DNA from: Eopsaltria australis
Lineage: Eukaryota; Chordata; Aves; Passeriformes; Petroicidae
DNA length: 64,000 nt
Direction of reading: 5' to 3'
Assembly: GCA_034509425.1 (NCBI GenBank)
Contig: JAVTVJ010000854.1
Coordinates: 186,001 to 250,000, forward strand
Below, one piece after another: positions 48,797-61,576 of this stretch (its first letter is position 1; each line of letters starts with the position of its first letter). A program made the position numbers and the translations under genes. The notes beneath the pieces were generated by a model, which made no database searches, was not told the origin of the DNA, and worked only from the letters and a program-made list of their open reading frames with translations.

Positions 48797-48855
48797 GAAT
48801 GGTTTGGGTTGGAAGGGATCCTAAAGATCATCTCATTCCAACCCCCTGGACTAAT
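48797..48855 (-). mobile_element. CR1 LINE remnant, antisense (tail region only)
   Basis: AGAATGGTTTGGGTTGGAAG, GGATCCTAAAGATCATCTCA and TTCCAACCCCCTGG are the antisense CR1 3' end. The body is missing. Confidence 0.85.
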
Positions 48856-49654
48856 TCATACTCTTCCTCCCAGGGTTCAGCAGCTCCTTGGGCTTGCCTG
48901 TTGTCCCTCTGGGAGTGCAAGATGTTGGGAATGCTCTCACTCTTTCATCCCTGCATCCTCATGGCACCAAAGAATGGGAGTTAAGAGCTGAGCAGGAAAT
49001 TTCTTGGCGCAGACGCCTCGGTTTTCGAGCATGGATTCCAACCCCCTGGCAGACTGGTTGTGCAAATTCTACTGCTAAGCCTCCACTCTCCCCGTGTTTT
49101 GGGGTTTTGGGGTATGTGTGTGTGTGCCTGCAAGTGTTTGCAACCAGCATTTACAATCTCGAGCAGCTGAAAAGCCCCAGATCCTGATGTCAGCAGATTT
49201 TTGCCGGGACGATGTTCCAAAACTCGGCGCTGATCCGGCGAGCTCCAGGGGAGCTGCCAAGCTGCTTGTGCAATATTTTAAAAGCTGATTTGCACAACAT
49301 TTTAAAGCTGATTTGCTACCGCTGCTGCCTCCTGGGAAAGTCTTATGAAAGGCAAATTATGCAAACCCTGTTCCCCAGTCCTGACTGCTCACCTCGAACT
49401 TGAACAGCGCTCTGGAGCTGTCAAGGGGTTTGAATCACAATTTTGGGTAATTGTTTCCTGCTTGGAACAAGAACTTTTAGGCTGCACCCTGGACTTGTTG
49501 CCTGGTACATGATAGAGGTCCTGACTGGTCATTCTGTGGCAGGAAACCCCATGGTTCAGCCACTCTTTTGTGGTTCTCCCATCTTCCCCTTCCTGCCACC
49601 TCTCCCTATAAACTGAAGGTTTCCCACTGATCAATCCCTTAAGGTGGTTGTGCA

Positions 49655-49815
49655 AATGGGTGAAACTAAGGGTGCCCCACCCCTAGAAGTGCTCAGGATC
49701 AGGTTGCATGGGGCTTTGAGTAACCTGGGGAAAAGCATCCCTGTCCATGGCAGAGGGGTTGGAATTGAGTGTTCTCGAAGGTCCCTTCCAAGCCAAACCT
49801 TTCTGGGATTCAGTG
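49655..49815 (+). mobile_element. CR1 LINE fragment, sense
   Basis: GTGCCCCACCCCTAGAAGTG, CATGGGGCTTTGAGTAACCT, GGTTGGAATTGAGTGTTCTC and TCCCTTCCAAGCCAAACCTT, then a degraded tail TCTGGGATTCAGTG. Confidence 0.86.
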
Positions 49816-50944
49816 AAATCCCATTTCCCAGTTCTGACCCATTGAATGGATTTACAGCTTCATTCCCCTGCCTGTTCTCCACCCTGCTGCATTCCCTGTG
49901 CAGCCCAAGCTGCAGCCCAGCCTCTTGTGGTGTTGCTTTCTCAGAAGACACTGAGACCCCTCAAAACCCCTCAATATTCCTCTTCTGCCACTCTCCATGT
50001 TCCTGCTCCAAGGATGGCCTGGTGGAGCTTTTCCACACTCACAGTCACCCACCTGAGGCTGCAGATCTTGGTGACTCAAATTCCACCTGATTCCAGGGAC
50101 CCAACCTCAGGATTTAAGCCCTTGAACAGGTACAGAGGCAGGAAACCCAGAGCAATCCTCCCATGAGAGCTCCTGCCTGTTCCTGCAGCTCCCTGAGCTT
50201 CCAATCCCATCCAGAGCACGCCAAAACCCTTTAAAGGCCACTTAAAATCCATGGGCCATGAAGGGTTGGGCTGTAAAATTACAATTAGAACAGACAATTA
50301 TCTGGTGACCATGTGCTTCCTCAAAGATGGAGCTGTCAAACAGAGCACTTGGAAATAAAAAAAAAGAGGAAGAACCCTTGAGTGTTCGTTCATTTGCATT
50401 TAGATGGATATTTAAGCTCGTACTATTAACAATGGATTTTTGATTTATTAATCCCAGCCCCTTTGAGTGACTGTGAGATTCGTGGGTGGCACCTCTGCCT
50501 CTCTTTTCTCTTCCCCTCGCCCCCAACTCCTCATGTCATGAAATAAGAGGGGAGAAGATCAGGGACTAATTTCTGTTGTGTTGGGTGCTGTGAGTGTGAT
50601 TAATGAGCTTAGCACGGGCTGGGTAAATTGAAAGCTGAAATCAGAGAATGATTTGGGATTCTCTGGCTCTCCTCCAAGGGTATTCATCTGGAGTAATTAT
50701 TGGCTGCTTAGCCCTGACGAAGGGAAAACCCAGGCAGGATCTGGTCTCCTGCTCCCTCTTTGTCCTCCTGGGACAGGAGAGAAGTTGATAAATACAGCCA
50801 TGGATGTGTGTTCATATTCTTGTGCATTACCAGGTCTGTATTTCTCTCCTGCCGTGCTCTGGTGAATGACAGGGATTTTATTTGGCAATGGGAGCAGGGA
50901 GACAGAGCCAAGGTTTGTTATTGGTGGTGACAGCATCGCTTCAT

Positions 50945-51220
50945 GTCTCTACAACTCCCTGAAAGGACATTTTAATGAGGTTGGAGTCAGTCTCTTCTCC
51001 CAGGTAAAAAGTGACAGGACAAGAGGGAACGGCCTCAAGATGCACCAGTGAAGGTTTAGATTGGATATTAGGAAAAAAATCTTCACTGGGAAGGTGATCA
51101 GTCTTTGTGAGTGTCCAAAAACTGTGTGAATGTGGCATTGGGGATGAGGTTGGTGGTGAACATGGCAGTGCTGGGCTCAATGATCTTTTCCAGCCTGAAC
51201 AATTCCATGATTCTGTGGCT
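50945..51220 (+). mobile_element. CR1 LINE fragment, sense
   Basis: CAGTCTCTTCTCCCAGGTAA, AAAGTGACAGGACAAGAGGG, TTTAGATTGGATATTAGGAA, the GGTGAACATGGCAGTGCTGG block and CCATGATTCTGTGG. It belongs to the CR1 subfamily with 'ctcttctcccaggtaac' and a 'tggtgaacatggcagt' region, shared with the copy at 54845. Confidence 0.9.
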
Positions 51221-51399
51221 GCAGAGGAAGATGTGGAGCTATTTAATGTTACAGAGCAGTCCTGCTGCCCCACGGGGCTGATGAATCTGGGTTGAGACCA
51301 TCAGAGCTGTGTTTGGGTGTTCCTTGAGCGTGGGATCAGGTAAATGAGGAGAACTGGTGTGAGAGGGAAAAGGAGAGTCACAAACCACGGAGTGTGGGA

Positions 51400-51695
51400 T
51401 GTGTGACAAGGGCATGGAGTGATGGGACAAGGGAGAATGGCTTTAAAGTGAAATAAAGTAGGTTAAGACTGGATATTAGGAAAAAATTATTTACTGTGAG
51501 GGTGGTGTTGGAATCCTGGAGACTGGGATGACCAGAGAAGTTGTGGATGTCCCATCCCTGGAAGTATCCAAGGCCAGGCTGGATGGGGCTTGGAGCAACC
51601 TGGGATAGAGGAAGGTGTCCCTGCCCATGGCAGAGGGTTGGAATGAGATGCTCTTTAAGGTCCCTTCCAACCCAAACCATCCTGCGATCTTATAA
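51400..51695 (+). mobile_element. CR1 LINE fragment, sense
   Basis: GGGCATGGAGTGATGGGACA, GACTGGATATTAGGAAAAAA, CCCATCCCTGGAAGTATCCA, GGATGGGGCTTGGAGCAACC, GAGATGCTCTTTAAGGTCCC and CCCAAACCATCCTGCGATCT. It lies 180 bp after the previous copy but belongs to a different subfamily, so they are separate insertions. Confidence 0.91.
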
Positions 51696-53130
51696 AATGT
51701 CTGGAGAGGCATAATGGGATCAGGATGCCACAGGTGAGCACTGATTGTCCCCTCCTTGGTGACAGCAGGGACCAAGCCAGCTGAGGGCTTGTATTTTATC
51801 CCTTGGTGCAGGAGAGAAAATCAGGCCATGCAGCTGTGAAATCCAACCCCAGCCACACAGGGAGTGAAATGCAGCAGGTCTGCATTGCCAGGAGAACCCT
51901 CATCCCCCAGGGAATTCCTGGCTCCATCAAACACCTCCTCTGCTCCTCTGCCTCATTATAATAGCTAAGAATTATAATAACCAGGCATTACAATAACTGA
52001 TCTTAAGAGGCCTTTCCAAACCTTCCAAAATATTTGCATGAAAGCTTTTCTTGCTCTCGGAAAAGAAAGCGCCTCGGGAATCTGTGGTTTTAATTCAAGG
52101 ACACCTTCGGCTTCCCTTGGGAAAGATCATCTGTTCCAGTAATTAAAGCCTTTCACCTCCCTGACTTAGGAAATGCAAACCTGGCTGTTTAGGAAGGTGA
52201 CCTGTGAGAGCAAGGTTAGGCTTGGAGAACAAAACAAACACTGCCTCGACTCTGGGGTGAGGTGAAATCACCTGGAAATCACCTTGTGCTGTCCTAAAAT
52301 GCAGCTCCCAGAGGCTGAGGACAGCCCTGCTCTTGGATTTTTTTCAGGCAGGAACTGCTTGAGGAGTTGGTTCTGTGTAGGTCCTGGAGGTGGTCACACA
52401 GAGCCACAAACCACAGGGAGAGTTTTGTAGCATCACAGTAAGGTTTTTGGGGGTGTTTTTGTTTGTTTGCTTTGTCTGGAATAAGTCAGAAAAATCCTAG
52501 AAGGAGGAATTGTTTGTATCATTTTTTTCATAGGGTGATTGTACTCTTTGATGTTTGTGGCCCAGCCACCCCATGAATGCTGAAATGCAGCTGCTTTGCC
52601 TGAAAATCCCTTTTTTTTTGGGATATCCAATGCCTAATCTGCAGAACCCAAAGCTGCCTGAATTCCTGACTGCATGTCCTACAGGATGACAGGAAAGTCC
52701 TTGCAAGGCAAGGAGCAGGACATGGTGTGAGCTCCATGGGCTGCACACCACTTGATGAAAGAGGAAGGCATTAATTTTTCTTTCCTGTGCTTTTTGGGGC
52801 TTTTTGTGACCCCAGGCTTGCTGGTCTGGTTCCCTTTGGAGGGCATTCACAGCTCCCTTTGTTCATCTACTCCCCACCACCAGCAAAGTGTCACGCAGGA
52901 GTTGTCTCATCTCTAACATCCCCCAGAAATCATTTTGTTCATCACATCACTTAATCCATCTCCCAGTGCCTGTCTTTTGAAGGAAAGCTTTCTAAAGCCA
53001 AGGAACAGCTTCTCTTTCCCCCTGTCTGTCACCCAGCTCATTAATGACCCTGCCAGAGCTGCAGATTAGGCAGTCACAGCCTGTCTGAGCTGGCAGAGAT
53101 GAATGATTCCCCCAGACACAGACACTTCAC

Positions 53131-53664
53131 AGAGTCACAGAATGGTTTGGGTTGGAAGGATCATTGAGTTCCACCCTCCTGCCATGGGCAGGGACACCTC
53201 CCACTATCCCAGGTTGCTCCAAGCCCCATCCAACCTTCCAGGGATGGGGCAGCCACAGTTTCTCTGGGCAACCTGTGCCAGGGCCTCCCCACCCTCACAG
53301 GGAAGAATTTATTCTTTATATCTAATCCAAATCTACCCTTCTTCAGCTCAAAGCCATTCCCCCTTGTCTTGTCACTCCATCTCTTGTCCAAAGTCCCTCT
53401 CCAGCTCTCTTGGAGCCCCTTTAGGCACTGGAAGGGGTCTCCTTGAAGCTTTTCTTTTTCCACACAGAGCACCCCCAGCTCTCCCAGCCTGGCTCCAGAG
53501 CAGAGGGGCTCCATCCTTGATCATCTTTTAGTCTCCTCTGGAATCTCTCCAGCATTTCCACATCCTTGTGATGTTGGAGGCCCCAGAGCAGGACACAGCC
53601 CAGGAAGGGTCTCCCAGGAGCAGAGCAGAGGGACAGAATCACCTCCCTCAACCTGCTGGCCTGT
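53131..53664 (-). mobile_element. CR1 LINE fragment, antisense (long)
   Basis: Starts AGAGTCACAGAATGGTTTGG and continues through the usual antisense blocks. It goes beyond most other copies, with the CCTTTAGGCACTGGAAGGGG block, AGCACCCCCAGCTCTCCCAG, GGAATCTCTCCAGCATTTCC and GAGGCCCCAGAGCAGGACAC, to about 53664. At about 530 bp it is the longest antisense copy here. It contains overlapping chance frames on both strands. Confidence 0.91.
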
Positions 53665-54844
53665 TAAAACCCCAAAACCCTGTGAGAAATCAGTCCACTG
53701 CTCTCCCCTTTGGATCCATTAATGACCTATTACATATTAATTTTATACCAATTATTTATTATATATATTTTTACTGCAACACTCCAGCTGTGGGGGAGCA
53801 ACATTGCCCTTCATGTGATCCCATGCAGGGTGTCTGGTGTTTGCCAGTCCCCCTGCTCCAGCTCCTTTGCCCTTAACCGGTTTAATTCCCCACATCTTCA
53901 GCTGCAAATCCTTCCTTTCCCCACTGCTCCTGTGGGTTTGTTGAGGGGATGTCAGCAAGGGAAGAAAGCCTGGCTACACAGGGGCGTGCAGGGAGGTTAA
54001 TCTGAATATTCCCATTAGTTCCCCTGTGTTAAACCCAGTTAAAAGTATCCCTTAATTCAGCCTGTCTGACTGCACTCGCAGTGTGCATCCAGGCAGATGG
54101 AATTACAGTCCCAGGAGCCTTTTTTTCAGCCCTGGATGAGAGCAGACAAAACAAGGCCATGCAGTGAAACCCAGTCACACCTCCAGAGCCTGAGGATTTA
54201 TCCCTGCTCAGCCTGGGCTCTGGAGCTGCTGAGAGCACAAAGAAGGAGAGATTCCAGGGGGATGCTTTGCCAGACACCTCCCTTATTACAAGGACACCTT
54301 CTCCTGGGAGTTGTTACCTGGATTCCAGGTGTTTCAGGAAAGAGGTGGCCAATTCTGTCAGCACAAAGCAGCAGAGCTCAGGGCTGTGTCTGTTTGGGAC
54401 AGGAGTTACTCTCCTTTGGCCTTGGCTGAGCTGCTTCCCAGAGGGCAGAATTGCCCATGGAATTGGGAAAGCAGGTGCTGGATTGTTCTCCAGTGCCTTT
54501 CACAGCGCAGGATGCAGGAGAAGCTGAGCAGCAGAACGCAGAGCAGGGTTTAATGGCTTTTGACAGAAGGGAAAAGGGGAGAGGGCAGAGGATCCAGAGG
54601 CTCTGAATCAAATCCTCCCTTTCTTCCCTAGCAAAGGGGTCAGGAGTATGGGTGGAATAAATGAACTTCCTCTACAGACCTGGGAGAAGCCAGACACTGA
54701 CACCTGGAGGATGCTCCCACTGGGAAGGGGCTTTGGGTTCAGTGATGGGATTCCCAACCTCAGCTCAGTGCTGAGGGTGAGAGCTGGAGCCTCATGGTTT
54801 CTATGTTTACACATGTTTGTGCTGTGCATTCCAAAACAAACCCC

Positions 54845-55248
54845 AAACAAGCACCAGGAGCAGCTGAGGGAGCTGGGGAGGGGCTCAGCCTGGAGAAAAG
54901 GAGGCTCAGGAGGGACTTTCTGGCTCTGCACAAGTCCCTGACAGGAGGGGGCAGCCAGGTCAGGGTCAGTCTCTTCTCCCAGGTAACAAGCGACAGGACA
55001 AGAGGAAACAGCCTCAGGTCACACCAGGGGAGGCTTGGATTGATTATTAGGGAAAATTACTTCATGGAAAGAGTGGTCACAGCCTGGAACAGGCAGCCCA
55101 GGGTGGTGGCTGAGTCACCATCCCTGGAGGGATTTAAAAGATGCATAAATGTGGCACTTGGGGCTGAGGTTTAGTGGTGAACACGGCAGTGCTGGGTCAA
55201 GAGTTGGGCTCAAGGATCTTTTCCAAACAATAATTCCATGATTCTGTG
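54845..55248 (+). mobile_element. CR1 LINE fragment, sense
   Basis: GGGGAGGGGCTCAGCCTGGA, CAGTCTCTTCTCCCAGGTAA, CAAGCGACAGGACAAGAGGA, TTGATTATTAGGGAAAATTA, GAACAGGCAGCCCAGGGTGG, CACCATCCCTGGAGGGATTT, the GTGAACACGGCAGTGCTGGG block and ATTCCATGATTCTGTGGC. Confidence 0.91.
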
Positions 55249-56079
55249 GCTGCCTTGCCTTGCCTGTATCCCTGCCAGCTCTGCTGGAGCCACCTTCATG
55301 GACATGCCAGGCTGCTGAGGGTGCCTTGTGGTGAAAATCCAACTTTCCTTTCCAGGTTGCATGAGGGGACTCCAGGCTGTATTAACACAGCTGCGTGTGC
55401 TGGTGGAGAGCTTTGGATCACAGCTCCAGGCTTTGGAGTGTGGGGGGAAAAGGCAGCTTGGGGAAATCTGCTGCTTGCTTTTGGTGTGCTCTAACTCCAG
55501 GGATCCAACAGCCATCAGGGTGCAGCTTGAACCAGCTTCAGGCAGGCTCAGGTGCATGGAGGAGACACAAAGAGCTGCACCAGCAGAATGCTCTGCACCC
55601 TCTGTGTATAAAATTCAGAGTGGAGTTGCTTTATCTCCAAGTGCTTCTTTGCTGGATTGATTTTATCCACTCTTTATGAGCACGACAAACTCTGTCTGGG
55701 TACAGAGCATCACTTCCCAAATGGTCCTGCCTCTAAACCTGCAGATCTTATCAGGTCTGTATCCTCTGGAATCCTGGCTTTGCCGGGAGCTGAGGGCTCC
55801 AGAGCAGCCTGCGCATGATTTGAGGAAGATGTGTTGGACAAATGTTGGGCAAAGCCCAGCCCATCAGCACTGGGTAGATGTTTAAGCAAGTGTTTTATGT
55901 CTCTTTGTTAAGGACACAAGAAGAAATTTCCCCATCAGGCTTCTCTGCTCAACTTCCTTGCAAGGCTGAGCCAAGTTCAGATGAACTTCTTAAAATGCCT
56001 CATTTTTTAATGAATCCATGAACTCCAGGCCAGAAACACAGCAGTGCCCACCACAACCAAAATAAATCTATATTTTATC

Positions 56080-56325
56080 ATAGAATCAAGGAATGGTTTG
56101 AGTAGAGAGGGACCTTCAAGATCATTTCATTCCAACCCTCCTGCCATGGGCAGGGACACCTCCCACTATCCCAGGTTGCTCCAAGTCCCATCCAACCTGG
56201 CATTGGACACTTCCAGGGATGATGGGGCAGCCACAGCTTCTCTGGGCAACCTCTACCAGTGCCTCCCCACCCTCACAGGGAAGAATTTCTCCCTAATATC
56301 TAATTTTACCTATTTTGTCCATTCC
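56080..56325 (-). mobile_element. CR1 LINE fragment, antisense
   Basis: TAGAATCAAGGAATGGTTTG, CATTTCATTCCAACCCTCCT, CAGGGACACCTCCCACTATC, CCAGGTTGCTCCAAGTCCCA and GAAGAATTTCTCCCTAATAT, in antisense order. Confidence 0.91.
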
Positions 56326-57514
56326 AGTCACTCATTATGGGATTCCATGGGAAATGGTCAGGGTGCAGGTTCTTGAGTCCATGGCATTGCTCCAAGGTAA
56401 GGGACTGGCAGGATGGACTGGTAGGAGGATGGACAAGGTAGGACTGATGGGTGTGCTGGAAAAGGCTCAAGAACTGCAACACAATAAGGATGGGGAAAGT
56501 TTGCCCCTGTTTTAAAGAGGAGAAAAGGACTTGTGTTCATTTTCACCTGACTGCTTTTGCACCGCGCTAGAAGACGAAATGTTCTGCTACAACAGCGGCA
56601 AAAAGAGGCCACAGTGCCCAGGATGCAGCCCTTGTCTGGTGATGAACTTTCTGTGTGTCTGGGCAAATCAGTGTAAGCTTCGTGCCTCAGTTTTCCCTGA
56701 GCCTGCTGTGCCAAACAACATCAGACAGCTCCTGGAAATGTCAGGAAATCCGGGAGCGAGGAGCTCCTTTTTTAGTGAGCAGAAATAAGTATTCCTGATT
56801 ATCACTGAGAACTGGTTGTCCGAAGGTGAGCTTGGTGGTCAGACTGGCCACCCAGAGGAGCTCCCATCGTGGTTTTTGTTTTGTGTGGGCAGCAGGGTGT
56901 GTCACCACGTGAATTTTGGTCTTTGTGAGGTGGAATGAGGAGACTCAGGGCCATCACCCTGAGATTGTTCACGTGAGGGTACAAAACACCAACCTGTGCA
57001 TCCCAGCTGAGCTCTCCATGGCCTCTCAGCCCCATGGCAGAGAGGATTAGGAAATCCATGGAATATCCAGCCTGCAGTGACAGCCAGCTCGATGTGGAGA
57101 ACGGCAGATTCTCCCAGTGGCCCTCCTGGAAGGCGATGAGCGAAACTCCTGGGGAGGACAAATCCTCTGTGCCCTGACCATCAGATTTATTTGGATGCAC
57201 TTTAACCCTCAGTCACAAAAAATAACCGATGCAGCGAGGTCAGAAAGCCCAATTTCACGGAACAGAACAATTTTCAGACTTGTCAAGGCTCTTCCCAGGG
57301 CTTTGCAAATCCCTTAATTCAATTACAGCGCTGACCAGTTGGAAGATGAGTGATCATCTCCCTGGAGCTCCCTTCTGCTTCAGGCCAGAGCTGCATCTCC
57401 AGGGTGTTTAATGGACATGTGGAATGTTGGTGGGATGTTGGTGGGACGTCAGGAAGGGATTTGCTGTCTCTGAGGGAACAAATTCATCCTCTGCCAGAGC
57501 CCGATGCATGGCAG

Positions 57515-57697
57515 GGTGAGAGTGGTGAGGTTTCCCAGAGAAGCTGTGGATGCCCCATCCCTGGAAGTGTCCAAGGCCAGGCTGGATGGGGCTTGGAGCA
57601 ACCTGGGATAGAGGAAGATGCCCCTGTTCATGGCAGGAGAAGGAATGAAATGATCTTTCAGGTCACTGCCAACCCAAACCACTCTATGATTTCATGA
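57515..57697 (+). mobile_element. CR1 LINE fragment, sense
   Basis: TTTCCCAGAGAAGCTGTGGA, TGCCCCATCCCTGGAAGTGT, GGATGGGGCTTGGAGCAACC and GGAATGAAATGATCTTTCAG, then the tail CCACTCTATGATTTCATGA. Confidence 0.91.
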
Positions 57698-58965
57698 AGG
57701 TGGACCAAAACCTCAAGCAAGAGCCTTGATCTTCCCAGGTTTGAGGAGAGCCTTTCTTGCTGCTGAGGATGGAAGCGCAGGCAGCAAAACGGGTGGGAAG
57801 CACATCAGTGCCCCTCATTTTTGGGTGATGGATCCAATCCACCACTGGCCAGCCAAGGAGGCAAAATTGGAAAGGGTCATAATTGCGCTGATGGGTGATG
57901 GGCTGTCCCCAGAACCTGAACTGTGCCATTTGCAGGTGGGGAGGGAGAAACCCAGGGAGTGATTTATCCTCTGTCACCCAGGAGGAGCAGAGCAGAGTCA
58001 CAACTCAGCTCTCCTGTTCTCTCTCACGGCTCTGCTGGTGGCTCTGAATAAAAGTTAACTTTTCTCCCTGTATTGGGAGAAAAGGAGCCCAGAGGAGCTG
58101 GGATCCAGGAGAATGCTATTCATTTTTAGCTGTGGTCATTATTTATTTAACGGCGCACAGAGCTCACGTGTCAAACCTTAAGGAATGCTGAGCATCCTTC
58201 AAACCTCAGCGAAGTTCCTGACAGCTTCAAGAGCACTGCACGGGATTATCCCAGGGATTATCAATATTCATGTGAATTTTTCACCCCTAATCCAAGGCTG
58301 GGGCCTGGGCAAAGGGCTGTTGCGGTTTTTTGGCTTTCAGCTGGGATATCTTTCATCTTTCAAATAAGCCCGAATTGAAGCTGCAGGGAATTGTGTTCAG
58401 ACAGATCTTTTCCAGTCCTGGTATCCCATGTATTGGTCAAAACAGTGCTGGAGAGTTTCCTGACATTTAAAACATGTTCCAAGAGACTGTTTGGTTACTG
58501 GTAGTGATGAGGGAGGCAGAACTTTGTGATGCAAATGCCTAAAATCCAGGCAGCTTCAAGAAAAAAGTGTCTCCAGAGCTGCTGCACGTGGAACAACACA
58601 AGGAGAGAGGAGGGAGATCCCTGTGCCCAATATTACTGCAGGATCTGGGTCCCAGCTGAGAAAATCACCCTTCAGCTGCAAAGGTACCAGGAAGGAGGGG
58701 ATTTTTGATGCCTAAAATGTAATTTAAACATGCCCAAGACATGGAGATCCAGTGTGAATGCAGGGACAGGGAAAGCACACACGTGGCTGTGGCTCTGTTA
58801 CAGCCCAAGGGGTTTTTTTCAGTCATTAAGGTTGCACTGATGAGTCTCAGGAGAGAATTTGATGCTCACCCCCAAGAGAAACAGCTCAGGGTGAGGGGGG
58901 AGATCGAAGATGTTTTGAATGAAACACCTGGAACAGGGCATGGGAGGAATCGCAGAATTGCCATT

Positions 58966-59077
58966 GGAATGGAATGGAATGGAATGGAATGGAATGGAAT
59001 GGAATGGAATGGAATAGAATAGAATAGAATAGAATAGAATAGAATAGAATAGAATAGAATAGAATAGAATAGAATAG
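58966..59077. repeat. Pentanucleotide array: (GGAAT)10 then (AGAAT)12
   Basis: Ten GGAAT units (58966-59015) switch abruptly to twelve AGAAT units (59016-59075) with no interruption. It directly precedes an antisense CR1. Read on the minus strand it is (ATTCT)n(ATTCC)n after the CR1 3' end, so it probably expanded from the ATTCTATG-type CR1 tail. Confidence 0.97.
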
Positions 59078-59084
59078 GAGTTTT

Positions 59085-59345
59085 CAGATAAAAGGGACTT
59101 AAAACAATCATCAACTCCAACTACCTGACAAATCCAGGGCAGTCCAAAACTTACTAAGGGTGTTATTCAAAGCTCTCTCAAACACTGTCAAGTTTGGGGC
59201 ATTGACCACCTCTCTGGGAAGCCTCTTCCAACGTTTGACAACCCTCTGTGTAAAGAAATGCACCCTAAAATCCAGTCTGAACTGCTGGCAAGGTGCATTC
59301 CAACACGGTGTTCCCAGGAATATCCTGTTTGTGGGACAAAAATGT
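59085..59345 (-). mobile_element. CR1 LINE fragment, antisense, with pentanucleotide tail
   Basis: AAAACAATCATCAACTCCAA, the GCATTGACCACCTCTCTGGG block, GCCTCTTCCAACGTTTGACA and GTAAAGAAATGCACCCTAAA resemble antisense CR1 of an older, more diverged subfamily. The body lies on the 3' side of the AGAAT array, as expected for an antisense element whose tail is the array. Confidence 0.83.
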
Positions 59346-61576
59346 TTCTGATTTTTTTTTTTTTCAGGTAGCTATAAAAAGAATTCCCCCTCTCCACCCC
59401 CGCTTCTGGAGGGCTGCTGTGTTTGTCTCCACTCAGGCATCAGCACCTCACAAGTGTTGTTAGAAACGGTATCACAGCACCGGGCATTTCCCAGATTCGC
59501 AGCTCATTTCTACCCAACTCTGTTCAGTTTACAAGTGCAAAAGATGCTTTTGCTAATTGCCAGCTCTGCCAGTTCCTCCCGGGATCTGGGAGGCAGCTGA
59601 GGTTGTCCTGCCTGCTCTCTCTCCAGCAGCAGCAAGGAGCTGCTGCTGCAGCCTGTGAACCAGGACTTACACGGCTCCTATTACTGTCATGCTCGAGCGT
59701 TTCACAGCTTTCAATGTGCTGTTATTGCAGCTGGAGCTGAACAAAAAAAAAAATTACAAAAAAAAAAAAAAAATCTCCTTTTCTAGGTCACTTCCAGCTC
59801 GGAATTTTCTTGTACATTTGCCTTCGCCCAGATTAGTGTTTTTTGGAGGGTTTAGGAGGAAGCAGTGTTGGTCCAATGACAAGTGTCACTTTGCTTTGGA
59901 GCCTTTCAGGGGTGAGAAGGCTTCAAAATGCAGCAGAACTGACAGGAGCTCTCAGAACATTTTCTGCTGCTCTGAAGCGGGAGTGACGTGGGGACCCGCT
60001 CGCAGGTCCCCTGAACAAGGAGCATTTATTTTCGTCCTCCTGGCCTCCCTCCCTCCCCAGAAAAGCTTTCAGAAGAGGTGGCCTGGGAGCCCCCAGCTTG
60101 TGAGCGGCGCTCCTCCACGCTGACACCGCCTGTCATCTCAGGAAAGAAAGGAAGATCAAACGGGAGGATGGAGTGGGAGCTGTCACATCCACTGTACTTT
60201 TCCTGCTCAATTCTGTTACCCTTGGGCAGGTGAAGGCTGGGACCAGCAACTTCATCCCTTTTGTCCTAACCTACCTGGCTGCTAGCTGCTCAGGATGTGT
60301 GGATGACCTTGATTCACGAGCCAGCAGTGTTGGCAGGGACATTTCAGAGGGGCTGGGGAGAAAACAGCCAGATTTGCACTTTAGCACTGTGGTTCCCAAT
60401 TTTTTTTTCCTTTCCTCGAGAGCCCTGAGTGTCAAATGTTCTGATCAACTTTCTCCATGCACTCAGACCTCCTTTGATTTCCAGACTCTCTGTCTCTCTC
60501 TCCAACTTGTTCTGCTCCCTTGGTGGCTCCAGAAAGTTTCCTCTCTGCAAAATCTCCACTGTTTATTCCTTTATTCCTTATTCTGATTCTTATCTGCTTC
60601 TCTCCTCTGGACATTCCCCTCTATCCTGCTTCCTGGCTAGGATGGAAGGAGCTGCAGCAGCAGGAATCTCCCTTTCCCCACCCTCTGCAATCTGATCTCC
60701 TCCTTGGGAGATTCCTGGCTCCAGGTGCCAGGAGAAACCACCCTGGCCATGAGCAGTCCTGAGGCAGAGGATGAAAGCTTTCTGCTGGGATTCTGCATTT
60801 CATCTGTGATGGTGATGCTGCCTGGCTCTGTCCCCGTGCTCCCTGCCTCCCCTGGGCCCTGGCAAGGAGAGTGCCAGGAGGGCTGAGTGCATTCAGTTGT
60901 TATTGGCTTCATCCATGAGGTATCAGTGAGTCTCAGGGGGACTTCTGAATTTCCCAGCTTGGGAGCTCTAGACCTGATCCTGACCCCAGCATCTCAAGCC
61001 TTTGAGAGGCAGGAGCTGGTTTTCCCTCTGCAAGGATGTTCCAACGTGGCAGCAGAGCCCAGGGGATCTGTTCAGGTCTGCTGGAGGTGCAGAGGAAGGG
61101 CTGGAGTGATCGCCCTGCCAAGGGAGGAGGCAGAGATAGATGTGTTTGGCACTGGTTTGTGTGCATTTTATTGCTGGGCAGGCTGGGGAGGGGTGGATGG
61201 GCAGGAAATAAAGGACATTTCACCCCTAGCACTGTGCCTTCTGCTGCACCATCAGCAATTCCTGCAAGCAAGACCCCAGACAGGACAGCAGAGACGTTTT
61301 TCAGTGCAAATTGCTTCAGCCAGCACAGCCATCATTGGTGCTGCCTCGTAATTGGCAGGTATTTAATTAGCTGAGGAATATTCCACATCTTCTCACTAAG
61401 TGGGAAGTCAGAAACTCCCTCTGGGATGAATGCTCTCCCAAACCTGTCACCGCACCTCAGCTGAACCTCAGCACATAAAGCACAGCAGACAGCTGAGTGT
61501 GAGTTTGCACAGATGCTGCAACATCTGTCCAGTTTGGGCAAGGTGGGTGGCTGAAGGTGGGGGTGTCACTGAAAGT

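Noticed and set aside
56571..56665. Cysteine-rich stretch (FCYNSGKKRPQCPGCSPC) after an AG as a possible GPS or extra exon
   Set aside because: The cysteine spacing does not fit the GPS pattern, there is no matching phase-2 acceptor with conserved flanks, and it does not resemble the recalled BAI1 continuation.
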